Below are positions 42,687 to 52,958 of a stretch of DNA of 64,000 nt, in pieces. This DNA comes from Glaciecola petra (GTDB lineage: Bacteria; Pseudomonadota; Gammaproteobacteria; Enterobacterales; Alteromonadaceae). Within the stretch, counting starts at the first letter, position 1. Every line of letters begins with the position of its first letter. The notes beneath the pieces are model-generated. The model was not told the origin of the DNA. It did no database searches and saw nothing but the letters and a program-made list of their open reading frames with translations. The DNA is taken from assembly GCF_031846345.1 (NCBI RefSeq), contig NZ_JAVRHX010000004.1, positions 1 to 64,000 of the forward strand, written 5' to 3'. A program made the position numbers and the translations under genes.

Positions 42687-45371
42687 ATGAAAGGACGTAT
42701 TCAACACTGCTATTTTTTGTTCTTTATTTTCATAAAGGCTATGGCACTCCTCGGTCTTTTGGGTGGCATATGTGTAAAGGCATATTCAAATTCTGAGAAA
42801 GGTGATGCTAGAATTGAATTACTCGAGGCTGCCGCAAATAATATTCAAATAAAGATAAGCGTGCAACATAACTATTTGGACTCTGGTTGTCCAAACAGCG
42901 CAGCTTCTTGCTATCAAGCCACCCTCTATCTCAAACTTGCTACCCAAATGCCGAAGCAATGGCGTATTTTGTTTAGCCATCTATCTCCCATTAATAAAGT
43001 GCAAAGTGAGAATTTTACAATACGACACATTAATGGTGATTTGCATGAAATAAGGCCCATAAATAATTCCGCAGAACAAGCTTATGATCCACTAAAAGAA
43101 TACCAAATAAGCTTTTTTGGCTTTACCCCGCTTGTTTCTGAATCTATTCTATTCCCTAATTACTTATTAGTATCTAACGATTCTCACGCTCGGGTAATTG
43201 CGTCCACCTTAAGCCAACAAATGCCAGGACAGCAAATTCCAAAACATCAGCATGTGTTACCGTTTACTCTTAATGAGCAACTAAAGCGAGGAGCAAACGA
43301 CGCAGTAGCTATTGCGACTGCGACAGAACGCCTTGAGCGTTTTTCATCCAGAAGCGCATTGTCGCTAAACGATAAACCACCCAATTCACCCCGTATTATT
43401 CCAAATGTAAAACATAGTGCGTGGACGCATATACGCTTGGATATAAAAGAAGGCATTGCGTTGCCTGACACAATCAAACAAAACGCAAGTTTGTATCATG
43501 CGATCACTCAGCGGCTATCAAATAATGGTATTACCTTAAACGACAAAGGAATAAAAGTTCAATTAGTTGGCAAACCTAAAGGCTCACATGAGCCAGATAT
43601 GAAAGATGCGAACTTACAAATCAACCATGCGCAAAGCGAGGTATATCATTTATCCATTACCGACAATTCAATTATTGTAAAGTTTACCGATAATGCTGGT
43701 TTGTATTATGCATTTATGTCACTCGCACAACTGTATTCAAAAGACTCACAAAGCTTACCTATTGGTACTATTAACGATAGTCCTTCCTTGGGATTTAGAG
43801 GCTTGCATATTGATGTTTCTCGAAACTTCAGGAGCAAAGCGTTTATTTTGCAAACCATTGACCAAATGTCTTACTTCAAACTCAACAAACTGCATCTGCA
43901 TTTAGCGGATGATGAGGGTTGGCGTTTACAAATAATGTCCTTACCCGAACTGACCGAAATAGGCGGATATAGATGCTTTGACGAGCGAGAAACACAATGT
44001 TTGTTGCCGCAATTAGCTGGTGGAGACGGCGTTTCACAAGATACCGTTCAAAATAGTGGGTTTTATACTGTTGATGATTATCAAGCAATTTTAAAGTATG
44101 CGCATGCTAGGCAAGTTGAAATCATTCCATCCTTTGACATGCCAGGGCATTCTCGTGCGGCGATTGTTTCAATGCGCGCTCGTTATTACCGCTTAATGCA
44201 AGAAAACAAACCTGAACAAGCTACGCAGTTTTTGCTCACTGAATTTGAAGACCAGAGTCGATATCGTTCAATTCAACATTACAACGACAATACCTTAAAT
44301 CCATGCTTGCCTTCGACATATCGATTTATTGAGGAAGTACTTAATAATCTTATCGCCATACACCACACAGCAGGCGTGCCTCTAAAGCGTTATCATTTGG
44401 GCGCTGATGAGACCGCTGGAGCATGGCAAAATTCTCCCGCATGCGCTCGCTTTATTGCTAAGCACAAAAATATGAGTGAGGTATCTGAATTAGGCCCTTA
44501 TTTTATTGAACGGGTAACAAATATAGTATCCAATTTAGGCATAACACCCGCAGCATGGAGCGATGGTTTATCGTCGACCAATCCACACAATTTGCCAAGC
44601 AACATACAGGCAAATGCCTGGGAGACGCTCTATTCAGGCGGGCACTCCAAGGCTCACGAGAAGCTAAACAGAGGCTGGCAAGTAGTATTATCTACCCCTG
44701 ATGTGTTGTATTTTGACTTTCCATATGAGGCTGATCCGATTGAGCCCGGATACTATTGGGGTTCAAGATATACCGATACTTATCAAGTTTTTCAATTTAT
44801 GCCATTTAACTTACCCGCACATGCAGAGCTCTGGTCAGATAATTTTGAACGGCCGTATTCAGCAAATGCTAAGGTAACTAAAAAACGAGACATTACAGGT
44901 ATACAAGGTCAACTTTGGGGTGAAACTGTGCGAACTGATGCACAGGCAAATTACATGCTTTACCCTCGTTTATTAGCACTTGCAGAACGCGCATGGCATA
45001 CGCCAACTTGGGCTGAAAAATACCAAGGCGATAAAGATTATTCGGTAAATACTAACCAAATAGATAAGGACCAAAAAACTGCTATAGCGTCTGACTGGAA
45101 GGCGTTTACGCAATTGCTAACAACTAAAACACTTGCGCAACTTGTTCGCGATGGAGTCATACCGCGAGTGCCCTTGCCAGGTGCAAATATGCAAAACAAC
45201 ACATTAATTATGCAATCTGCATTTACAGGCTTAATACTTGAGTATAGGCTGGAAGACAGTGACTGGCAGCGCTATGATAAGCCTGTACCCGTTGACCACG
45301 CGCATGGCATTGAAATACGTGCACGAATAGGTAGTACCAATATCAGTAGTCGAATACAAAAATTACAATAA
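42687..45371 (+). CDS. Beta-N-acetylhexosaminidase (GH20)
   Basis: An 894-residue exported enzyme that removes terminal GlcNAc from chitin oligosaccharides. A long basic-hydrophobic signal segment (to about residue 35) directs it to the envelope. Then come the N-terminal CHB_HEX carbohydrate-binding domain (about 45-200), the GH20b domain, and the catalytic barrel from GFRGLHIDVSRNFRSK near residue 370. The catalytic pair is in HLGADET, and the site is completed by IPSFDMPGHSRAA and GIQGQLWGE. The C-terminal CHB_HEX_C domain (LILEYRLEDSDW) is present. It heads the unit with nagA and nagP. Confidence 0.93.
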   Translation: MKGRIQHCYFLFFIFIKAMALLGLLGGICVKAYSNSEKGDARIELLEAAANNIQIKISVQHNYLDSGCPNSAASCYQATLYLKLATQMPKQWRILFSHLSPINKVQSENFTIRHINGDLHEIRPINNSAEQAYDPLKEYQISFFGFTPLVSESILFPNYLLVSNDSHARVIASTLSQQMPGQQIPKHQHVLPFTLNEQLKRGANDAVAIATATERLERFSSRSALSLNDKPPNSPRIIPNVKHSAWTHIRLDIKEGIALPDTIKQNASLYHAITQRLSNNGITLNDKGIKVQLVGKPKGSHEPDMKDANLQINHAQSEVYHLSITDNSIIVKFTDNAGLYYAFMSLAQLYSKDSQSLPIGTINDSPSLGFRGLHIDVSRNFRSKAFILQTIDQMSYFKLNKLHLHLADDEGWRLQIMSLPELTEIGGYRCFDERETQCLLPQLAGGDGVSQDTVQNSGFYTVDDYQAILKYAHARQVEIIPSFDMPGHSRAAIVSMRARYYRLMQENKPEQATQFLLTEFEDQSRYRSIQHYNDNTLNPCLPSTYRFIEEVLNNLIAIHHTAGVPLKRYHLGADETAGAWQNSPACARFIAKHKNMSEVSELGPYFIERVTNIVSNLGITPAAWSDGLSSTNPHNLPSNIQANAWETLYSGGHSKAHEKLNRGWQVVLSTPDVLYFDFPYEADPIEPGYYWGSRYTDTYQVFQFMPFNLPAHAELWSDNFERPYSANAKVTKKRDITGIQGQLWGETVRTDAQANYMLYPRLLALAERAWHTPTWAEKYQGDKDYSVNTNQIDKDQKTAIASDWKAFTQLLTTKTLAQLVRDGVIPRVPLPGANMQNNTLIMQSAFTGLILEYRLEDSDWQRYDKPVPVDHAHGIEIRARIGSTNISSRIQKLQ

Positions 45372-45423
45372 TCTTCGCGCAAAAAGCGATAAAAACGCGC
45401 ACAAAAGGTAAAAAAGTTAGAAT

Positions 45424-46578
45424 ATGCAAACTTACTACAGTGACCATTTTTTTGATGGTAATAACATAACACAAAGTGTTTTGATGAGCGTTGACAATGG
45501 CATTATTGTAGACATACAAGCAGGAAAAGCAGAAGATGCAGATGTTAAGCTAAATGGACTAGTTACTAGTGGTTTTATCGACATTCAAGTGAATGGTGGT
45601 GGCGGTATTATGTTTAACGACATACAAACTCCAAAAGCCCTGCATACCATTATGGCAGCACATGCACAGTTTGGTACTACTGCAATGTTACCTACGCTGA
45701 TTACCGATAACCATAAGAAAATGCACGCTGCTGCAGAGGCTATTTATCAGGCGATTCAACACAATGCTGAAGGTATTGTGGGTATCCATTTTGAAGGGCC
45801 GCATTTGAGCATCATTAAAAAAGGCATTCATAGTGAAAAACATATTCGACCGGTCAGCGACGCAGATTTAGCGACGATTACACGTAAAGACATTGGCAAG
45901 GTTCTAGTTACACTAGCGCCAGAAAATGTGCCACTTGATGTAATAAAAGAGCTTGTTAATCAGGGCGTTACTGTTTCTTTAGGGCATTCATCTGCTGATA
46001 TAGATACTGTATTAGCAGCAATAGAAGCTGGGGCAAAATGCTTTACACATTTGTTCAATGCAATGAGTGGCTTAAAAGCTCGCGAACCGGGTATGATTGC
46101 GGCAGCGCTCGGCAACACTAACGTATATGCGGGATTGATTGCTGATGGCCATCATGTTCACCCATATAATTGTCAATTAGCATACAAATGTTTGGGCGAT
46201 AAACGTTTAATTTTAGTCACTGATGCAATGGCGCATGTAGGTAGTGATATAACAAGCATATCTTGGGTAGACAATGTAATCAGCAAACAAAATAATCGCT
46301 TAAGCTTGGCTGATGGCAGTATTGCAGGTTCGTGCATTAGTATGGCAAATTCTGTGCAAAACATGACGAAATTTTTGGGCCATAACAGCCTTAACAGCCT
46401 TAACAATCAAGATAATACTGCGTTAACCAATATACTTAATATGGCAAGTTTACACCCTGCTGAGCTGATGAACTTAAAAAACCGTGGCTCACTATCTATC
46501 GGTAAAAGAGCCGATTTTGTGTTACTGAATGCAGAATTAGCCCACCAAGGCACTTGGATAGCTGGAGAGGAGCAATAA
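45424..46578 (+). CDS. nagA: N-acetylglucosamine-6-phosphate deacetylase
   Basis: NagA removes acetate from GlcNAc-6-phosphate. Conserved parts are GFIDIQVNGGGG, HFEGPHLS, SLGHSSAD, KCFTHLFNAMS, IADGHHVHP and LVTDAMA with the catalytic Asp. Length 384 is normal. A small Asn/Ser/Leu-rich insertion (HNSLNSLNNQDN, from an imperfect nine-base tandem repeat at 46384-46401) lies before the last helix. It is coupled to the permease gene by a stop-ATG junction. The kinase and deaminase (nagK, nagB) needed on either side are not in this window. Confidence 0.95.
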   Translation: MQTYYSDHFFDGNNITQSVLMSVDNGIIVDIQAGKAEDADVKLNGLVTSGFIDIQVNGGGGIMFNDIQTPKALHTIMAAHAQFGTTAMLPTLITDNHKKMHAAAEAIYQAIQHNAEGIVGIHFEGPHLSIIKKGIHSEKHIRPVSDADLATITRKDIGKVLVTLAPENVPLDVIKELVNQGVTVSLGHSSADIDTVLAAIEAGAKCFTHLFNAMSGLKAREPGMIAAALGNTNVYAGLIADGHHVHPYNCQLAYKCLGDKRLILVTDAMAHVGSDITSISWVDNVISKQNNRLSLADGSIAGSCISMANSVQNMTKFLGHNSLNSLNNQDNTALTNILNMASLHPAELMNLKNRGSLSIGKRADFVLLNAELAHQGTWIAGEEQ

Positions 46579-47892
46579 ATGCAAAACACTATTAAGCCAC
46601 AAAGTAGCCTACTCCCTATGGTAATTATTGGTGGTCTATTTTTTATATTTGGCTTTATTACTTGGTTAAATGGGGCTTTAGTTCCCTTTTTACAAATTGT
46701 GTGCGACCTCAATGAGATGCAAGCGATTTTAATTGCCTCCACGTTTTATTTTGCTTATGTTGTAATGGCCTTGCCGATGGCGAGTTTACTTGATAAGACT
46801 GGCTACAAAAAGGCAATGGCATTAGGGCTTGGTATGATATCGCTTGGATGTTTATTGTTTATTCCCGCCGCACAATTGCAGTCGTTTGCTATGTTTTTAT
46901 TTGCTCAATTTGTACTGGGCACTGGTTTAACTCTTCTACAAACCGCTTCTAATCCCTATATCGTGAAAATTGGACCAGAAGAAACAGCCGCAGTCCGTAT
47001 TTCTATTATGGGTATACTAAACAAGATGGCAGGTGTTTTTGCCCCCATGATATTCACTGTACTGGTGCTCGGAGATTTTGCTGATGTCAACGCAAAATCT
47101 GTTGATTTATTATCAACAGCCGAACGCGAAGTTAAAGTGAGTGCGCTTGCAGATGGGTTAATATTTCCTTATTTATGGATGGCGATTGCTTTAGCCGTTC
47201 TTGCCCTTGGTATGCTTAAGTCAAAACTTCCTGAACTAAGCGCTTATCAACTAGAAGAAAACCATACGGTAAATTCTACTTCTAGTAAATCTATCAAAGA
47301 CTATCCGCACTTGTTGTTGGGTGCCGCTACATTATTTGTCTATGTTGGCGTAGAAGTCATTGCCGGCGATACTATTGGTTTGTTTGGTTCAAATTTAGGC
47401 GTAATCAATGCGACCTCTTTAACATCATTCACGATGGCGTTTATGGTATTGGGTTATGTGCTTGGGCTCATACTAATCCCCAGAATTATGACTGAGCGTA
47501 ACGCTCTGCTTGGTTCAGCCATTTTAGGAATGATTCTGTCTATTGCCATTGTATATTCATCTACGAGCAACACTTTTATTTCTGAAATATTGTGGGGATG
47601 GCTTGGTTTTGCAAAGGTGCCAAACACTATTGCATTTATCGCGCTACTGGGCTTTGCAAATGCAATCGTATGGCCTGCGGTTTGGCCCCTCGCCCTTAAA
47701 GGTTTAGGAGATTTAACTGCAAAAGGCTCGGCAATATTAATTATGGGTATTGCCGGGGGTGCTATTTTACCATTAGTGTATGGTGCATTATCTGGCTGGC
47801 TTGGCGGCCAGTCTGCATATTGGATGATGTTACCTTGCTATTTGTTTATCTTTTATTACGCTTTGATTGGCTGCAAAATACGCTCAAAGTAA
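46579..47892 (+). CDS. nagP: GlcNAc permease of the FucP/NagP MFS family
   Basis: A 437-residue inner-membrane sugar/proton symporter with 12 helices. It resembles the NagP permease that imports GlcNAc in Shewanella and Alteromonadales: GGLFFIFGFITWLNGALVPFL near the N-terminus, split: GGLFFIFGFITWL then NGALVPFL; then QFVLGTGLTLLQTASNPYI, LYVGVEVIAGDTIGLFG-like text near the middle and a C-terminal MGIAGGAILPLVYGAL. The gene begins immediately after nagA. Together with the exported hexosaminidase it forms a release-import-deacetylation unit. Confidence 0.85.
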   Translation: MQNTIKPQSSLLPMVIIGGLFFIFGFITWLNGALVPFLQIVCDLNEMQAILIASTFYFAYVVMALPMASLLDKTGYKKAMALGLGMISLGCLLFIPAAQLQSFAMFLFAQFVLGTGLTLLQTASNPYIVKIGPEETAAVRISIMGILNKMAGVFAPMIFTVLVLGDFADVNAKSVDLLSTAEREVKVSALADGLIFPYLWMAIALAVLALGMLKSKLPELSAYQLEENHTVNSTSSKSIKDYPHLLLGAATLFVYVGVEVIAGDTIGLFGSNLGVINATSLTSFTMAFMVLGYVLGLILIPRIMTERNALLGSAILGMILSIAIVYSSTSNTFISEILWGWLGFAKVPNTIAFIALLGFANAIVWPAVWPLALKGLGDLTAKGSAILIMGIAGGAILPLVYGALSGWLGGQSAYWMMLPCYLFIFYYALIGCKIRSK

Positions 47893-47979
47893 GCTTGGGC
47901 GTTGGGCTTGATTAACGGGTGTGATGTGCTAATTCTATAGGTCACTCAAGCAATCAGAAGATGCTTCTAATTTTTACCA

Positions 47980-50900
47980 TCAAAGTTTTATTGCCAAGTC
48001 GACTGGCTCTGGCTTATGCGATAAAAACCCTTGCGCGTAATCAATACCCAGTTGCTTAACTCTATTTAAAATCTCCGGTGAATCCACAAATTCGGCCACC
48101 GTTTTTAAATTCATTATGTTAGCAACCTCAACAAAACAGCGCACGGCCGCTTCATCTAGGGGGTCATCGATTAAATCTTGAATAAAGTGACCATCGATTT
48201 TAAGAATATCCACCGGTAGCTTTTTCAAATAGTCAAAAGAAGAAGCACCTGCACCAAAGTCATCAAGGGCTACTCTCACCCCTAAATTGCTCACTTGTTC
48301 GACAAATAATGAAGCATCAGTGAGGTTGGTAATTGCTGCCGTTTCAGTAATCTCCAAACAAATTTTAGTGCATGTTTGAGCGCTGAGCCCATTAAAGATT
48401 TCATAGGCATACTTATGAAATGCTCGATCTCCTACTGACTGTCCAGATAGATTTATGCATAACAAGTCAATACGTTGGAATAACTCTGTGGGTCTTTCAT
48501 CTAGCCACTTTATCGCATTTTTTAATACCCATCTGTCTATCCTACTTGCTAGATGAAAGCGTTCAGCAGCAGGGAAAAATGCGCCAGGAAGGATTGTACT
48601 TCCATCCTCACCTTGTAGTCTCACCAATATTTCGGCATGGATACCTTCTGAGTCACTGTCTAAATTTGTCAAACGTTGTGCATATAGTATAAAACGGTTT
48701 TCATCCAAGGCATTTTCAATACGTGTGGTCCATTGCATCTCCCCTTGACGAGTGCGCATGGCTAAATCTGATTCAGACCAGATGTGTACGCGATTGCGAC
48801 CAGCTTCTTTGGCCGCATAGCATGATTTATCTGCAGCTTGTAAAATAGATGAAGTGGTCGTCCAACGTTCATCAATTGACACCAAACCTATACTGGTGCC
48901 GATACGAAACCGACGATTATCATGAATAAATCTGAATTCATCCATTTGCTGACATATTGCTTCGCTTACTCTTATTGCTTGTTTTACAGAGCAATGCTCT
49001 AAAATCACACCAAACTCGTCTCCGCCTAAACGCGCTACCGTATCGCGGTCACGAATTATCTGTTTGAGTAAATCACTGATCTGTTGTAGCGCTTTATCGC
49101 CTACTGAATGTCCACAGGTATCGTTGATTATTTTAAATTGGTCTAAATCAATATATAACAATGCATGTGAAGTATTATCGCTTTTGGGCTTCTGCAGCAA
49201 ACGCCGCAACCTAGTTTCAAATTCTAAGCGATTGACCAAGCCGGTCAAAGAATCATGAGTTGCTTGATAACTTATTTCATTGCTTAGCCGTCTTTGTTCA
49301 GTGACATCATGAAACACCAATACTGCGCCTAATATTTCGCCACTAGCACTGCGTATAGGGGCTGCTGAGTCTTCAATACCGTATTCTTTTCCATCCCGAG
49401 AAATCAAGATAGTGTGATTGGCAAGGCCAACTATTCGTCCTTGTTCTAAGCATGTTTCTACTGGATTTTCAGTACGCAAGCGTGTGTCTTCGTTGACGAT
49501 ATGAAAAATATGCCCTAAGTCCCTGCCGATTGCGTCTTTATTAGACCACCCTGTTAACTGCTGGGCAATTGGATTGAGCCAAGTTGTGTTGCCTTGTGCG
49601 TCAGTTGTTATGACTGCATCGCCAATTGACTCTAACGTGACCTCTAGTAATTCTCGTTGTAATGATAATTTCTGGGTAATTTCCGTTAAGTCCGTAACAT
49701 CCCAGTTTGCCCCAATCATTTTTAAGGGCCTACCATGTTCATCGCGGGTAACTCTTGCCGTCGCGCGAATATGATGAATGCTGTTATCGTTCCAGACTAT
49801 TCTAAATTCGGTATCATATTGCGCTATATTCTCTATTGCATCTGCGACTAGCGTCTCGGTTTTTTGCTTATCATCAGGATGTAAAAAAGACGTCCAAAAC
49901 TCGTAGGACTCGTTTTGCGCCCTTGATTCAAGGCCGTATAGTCGATACATCCACTTGTCCCATTTAAGCGATCCTGTACTTATATCAAATTCCCACACAC
50001 CAATTTTGCCACTATCAGTGGCAAGTTCAAATCTCGCGCGTGCGACATCGATTTCTCGATTTTGTAAAACCCGCTCGGTAACATTTTGGAATGCGCCAAT
50101 TAGTTTTATCGCTTCACCATTTTCATGCACTACTGAACCGGCTGCACGTACCCATATGTGCGTGCCATCTTTTTGGATAAAAGGCAGCTCAAAGTCCCAG
50201 TTATCTCCAGTTATCACAGCGTTCTCTACCGCTTTCGCAATTATTGGTCTTGCCTCTGGCGCATAGAAATTAATAGCTTCTTCAAGTGTGGGTTGATACG
50301 TATCATCAACACCGTGAATTTTCCTCGTTTCATCAGACCAATAAACAGTTTGATCTTTTAAGTCGACTTCCCAACCGCCCACACCCGCCAATTTTCCTGT
50401 CCTATCGAGTAAGGTCTGGCTTTTGCGTAGCTCTAGTTGTTGCTTTTTCTTTTCCGAAATATCGCTTCTTATAGAGACATATCGGTTTATTTCTCCATTA
50501 GTGTCGACTAGCGGAGTAATTACGCTGTCTACCCAATAAAGCGAGCCATCTTTGGCGCGATTACAAATTTCACCATGCCAAGTAGTTTTATTCTTAAGGG
50601 TTTGCCATAGGTCTTTAAAAAATGCTTTTGAATGGGTGCCAGAATTAATAATTCGATGATTGCTGCCTATTAATTCTTCTGATGAATACTGACTAATGTC
50701 GCAAAAAGCATCATTAACTTCTAGAATGTTGCCCGAAGTATCAGTAATCGATACTATAAATTCGTTTTTGAGCGTATCTAATAGAATATTGTCGTCATGG
50801 TGTCGGGCTTTTTGGGCAGTGATGTCTTGAACTGTTCCCATGTAACCTATAATCTCGCCATGCTCATTCGCAACAGGTTTCGCAAACGCATATACGTTTC

Positions 50901-51651
50901 GAATGATCCCATTTTTATGTATCATTTTAAATTCATAGCCAAACTCTTCCTTTGAGTCTGTCTGGCGTTGCCATGTATTAAATATGTGTTCCTTGTCTTC
51001 CGGATGAAGGCTTTCTTGCCAACCATCACCCAAACTTTCTTCAAGCGTTAATCCGCATATTTCGCGCCATTTTGGATTGGTATATGTGCATTTACCATCG
51101 CCATCGGTAGAAAAAATACCTAGTGGTAACATTTCACACAACACTCTAAAACTGCTTTCGTTTTTAGACACTAATTCCGCAGATAACAGATGTTCTTGGG
51201 CTTTATATAAATTATCTACACGTAGTCCCTGTTCAGCATTCTTTGCAAAATAACCGAATAAGGTGCGTTCAACAGCCGAAAGCGTTTTAGGCTGTTTGCT
51301 AAAAATACATAGCAAACCAAGCATATCTTCAGTGTCCGCACGAAGGCAAATACCTGCAAAAAAGCCTGCGTCATGTTGTTGCAAAAAAAGTGGAGAGGGA
51401 GAAAGTTGAGGATGGTTTTTTACATCCTCTACAACAAAAATGCTTTGTTCTTTATCAAAAAACTCTTCAAAAAAAGCCAAGGCAGAAATGTTACTTTTAG
51501 GATCAATGCTGTCCCCAAAGCCCATACTACCGAATAAATGGAAACCTTCATTCTTTGACAAATAAATAACTGCAGCATCAACATTGCACGCATGAACAAC
51601 ATTTTGAATAATGTCGTCTAACTCTTGTTTTACTGATGCAATGAGCTTCAT
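47980..51651 (-). CDS. GAF-PAS(x5)-GGDEF-EAL cyclic-di-GMP signalling protein
   Basis: A 1223-residue soluble sensor. A GAF domain covers about 10-150. Five PAS/PAC units follow (about 165-285, 285-405, 410-525, 530-655 and 660-785), then GGDEF (790-950) and EAL (965-1215). The cyclase site RLGGDEFGVIL is intact, and RDRD five residues before it is an I-site for product inhibition. In the EAL domain the signature reads EILVR; CLEITET, VALDDFGAGASS and LKIDGHF keep the metal and catalytic residues, so both activities are possible. No membrane helix. The ligand of the GAF or PAS units is unknown. It is a single gene. Confidence 0.92.
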   Translation of the reverse strand: MKLIASVKQELDDIIQNVVHACNVDAAVIYLSKNEGFHLFGSMGFGDSIDPKSNISALAFFEEFFDKEQSIFVVEDVKNHPQLSPSPLFLQQHDAGFFAGICLRADTEDMLGLLCIFSKQPKTLSAVERTLFGYFAKNAEQGLRVDNLYKAQEHLLSAELVSKNESSFRVLCEMLPLGIFSTDGDGKCTYTNPKWREICGLTLEESLGDGWQESLHPEDKEHIFNTWQRQTDSKEEFGYEFKMIHKNGIIRNVYAFAKPVANEHGEIIGYMGTVQDITAQKARHHDDNILLDTLKNEFIVSITDTSGNILEVNDAFCDISQYSSEELIGSNHRIINSGTHSKAFFKDLWQTLKNKTTWHGEICNRAKDGSLYWVDSVITPLVDTNGEINRYVSIRSDISEKKKQQLELRKSQTLLDRTGKLAGVGGWEVDLKDQTVYWSDETRKIHGVDDTYQPTLEEAINFYAPEARPIIAKAVENAVITGDNWDFELPFIQKDGTHIWVRAAGSVVHENGEAIKLIGAFQNVTERVLQNREIDVARARFELATDSGKIGVWEFDISTGSLKWDKWMYRLYGLESRAQNESYEFWTSFLHPDDKQKTETLVADAIENIAQYDTEFRIVWNDNSIHHIRATARVTRDEHGRPLKMIGANWDVTDLTEITQKLSLQRELLEVTLESIGDAVITTDAQGNTTWLNPIAQQLTGWSNKDAIGRDLGHIFHIVNEDTRLRTENPVETCLEQGRIVGLANHTILISRDGKEYGIEDSAAPIRSASGEILGAVLVFHDVTEQRRLSNEISYQATHDSLTGLVNRLEFETRLRRLLQKPKSDNTSHALLYIDLDQFKIINDTCGHSVGDKALQQISDLLKQIIRDRDTVARLGGDEFGVILEHCSVKQAIRVSEAICQQMDEFRFIHDNRRFRIGTSIGLVSIDERWTTTSSILQAADKSCYAAKEAGRNRVHIWSESDLAMRTRQGEMQWTTRIENALDENRFILYAQRLTNLDSDSEGIHAEILVRLQGEDGSTILPGAFFPAAERFHLASRIDRWVLKNAIKWLDERPTELFQRIDLLCINLSGQSVGDRAFHKYAYEIFNGLSAQTCTKICLEITETAAITNLTDASLFVEQVSNLGVRVALDDFGAGASSFDYLKKLPVDILKIDGHFIQDLIDDPLDEAAVRCFVEVANIMNLKTVAEFVDSPEILNRVKQLGIDYAQGFLSHKPEPVDLAIKL

Positions 51652-51762
51652 GTCATTACTCCAAGTTTACACTTAAGTTACTTAATATAACCGATAAAAA
51701 CATTTAATGTCACGTAAAGCAATTTATTAGCACTCGATAACCCCTTTACAAGGCGGCCTTTT

Positions 51763-52836
51763 TCATTGTTGTAGACAATACAGCAAACCTTCAAAGCCGC
51801 AGAAGTTAATATTAGCATCAGCTTGTTCCTTTACTTTTGCCTTCGCTTTGTATGCAACGCCTAGGCTAGCAGCCTGCATCATCGCCAAATCATTCGCACC
51901 GTCACCAATAGCGATTGTTTGCGTATCCGCAATTTGTGCTTTGTCTTTTTCAGTCAACAAAATATTTCTTTTTGTTTCTGCATTTAGAATGTCACCCTCT
52001 ACTTCACCACTTAAGTGTTGTTTATCAATGCCTAGTTCATTGCTATATGCGGCAGTCAACGCAAAGGTATTTTTTAGGTAATTGGCAAAATAGGTAAAGC
52101 CTCCTGACGCAATACATGTCTTCCAGCCATGGTCTTGTAAAATGGCTATGGTCATTGCAAACCCAGGGTTAATTGGCAGTCTTGATTTCAGCTTTTCTAA
52201 CTCTTCAACACTAATGCCTTTAAGACAGGATACACGAGCTAACAGGCTTTGATTAAAATCTAATTCGCCTTGCATAGCACGTTCGGTCAATGCTGCGACT
52301 TTATCACCTACCCCAACCAAAGTCGCGATTTCGTCAATACATTCCATATTGATAATGGTCGAATCCATATCCATGACCAGCAGACCTTGCGTTAATAACG
52401 ATACATCACTGACTTTAAAACAATCAATATAGAAAGCCTGCGAGATAGTCTCTAGTACATCTTTGTTCAACAGTAACTTACTTGTTTTATCATCTGCAAA
52501 GAGCTCAATTATGAAAGCCTGACGCCCCAACTTTTGATGCAAAGGGTGTGGGCTTACTATAATTTTTGTTGCCGAGCTAAAATAAACACTTACTATTTTT
52601 TCAATAGTAAATAAATTAATGGCTTGGCCAACAATAACAAATTGATTATTGAATTTTTGCTGATGTTGAGTGCCAGATACTGCCTCTTTGGATAAATCTT
52701 GAATGGCATTAAGCGTATCTCGTTGCTTGAGGTTTTGACCATAAAAAATTATGCCCCCAGTGTCAGTCAAAATTCGATTACAAGTATCAATAGATACACT
52801 GGCAGAAGGTTCAGAGAATAAGGCAGCAATAGTCAA
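51763..52836 (-). CDS. serB: Phosphoserine phosphatase
   Basis: SerB makes L-serine from O-phosphoserine. The HAD motifs are VMDMDSTIINMECIDEIA (two catalytic Asp), CIASGGFTYF and AIGDGANDLAMMQAA. The N-terminal 150 residues form an ACT-like regulatory part, as in E. coli SerB but longer. I choose TTG at 52836 as start: GGAG stands five bases before it, giving 357 residues. A further in-frame TTG at 52866 has no ribosome site. It is divergent from the smp/ytjB homolog, the E. coli arrangement. It feeds glyA. Confidence 0.93.
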   Translation of the reverse strand: MTIAALFSEPSASVSIDTCNRILTDTGGIIFYGQNLKQRDTLNAIQDLSKEAVSGTQHQQKFNNQFVIVGQAINLFTIEKIVSVYFSSATKIIVSPHPLHQKLGRQAFIIELFADDKTSKLLLNKDVLETISQAFYIDCFKVSDVSLLTQGLLVMDMDSTIINMECIDEIATLVGVGDKVAALTERAMQGELDFNQSLLARVSCLKGISVEELEKLKSRLPINPGFAMTIAILQDHGWKTCIASGGFTYFANYLKNTFALTAAYSNELGIDKQHLSGEVEGDILNAETKRNILLTEKDKAQIADTQTIAIGDGANDLAMMQAASLGVAYKAKAKVKEQADANINFCGFEGLLYCLQQ

Positions 52837-52958
52837 AGCAACTCCGGTAAAAAAGTAAATAAGCAATTGAAAAATCGATCAATATGATACTTTAACCTCT
52901 CCATTTATCAATCATTGTAAACTAAGACTTGGCAAGAACTGCTTTTTATTCTAATGTC

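Noticed and set aside
42687..47892. Chitin cluster as a horizontally acquired island
   Set aside because: No mobile element, repeat or tRNA borders it and its base use looks like the neighbours; position between radA and serB could be ancestral to the order.
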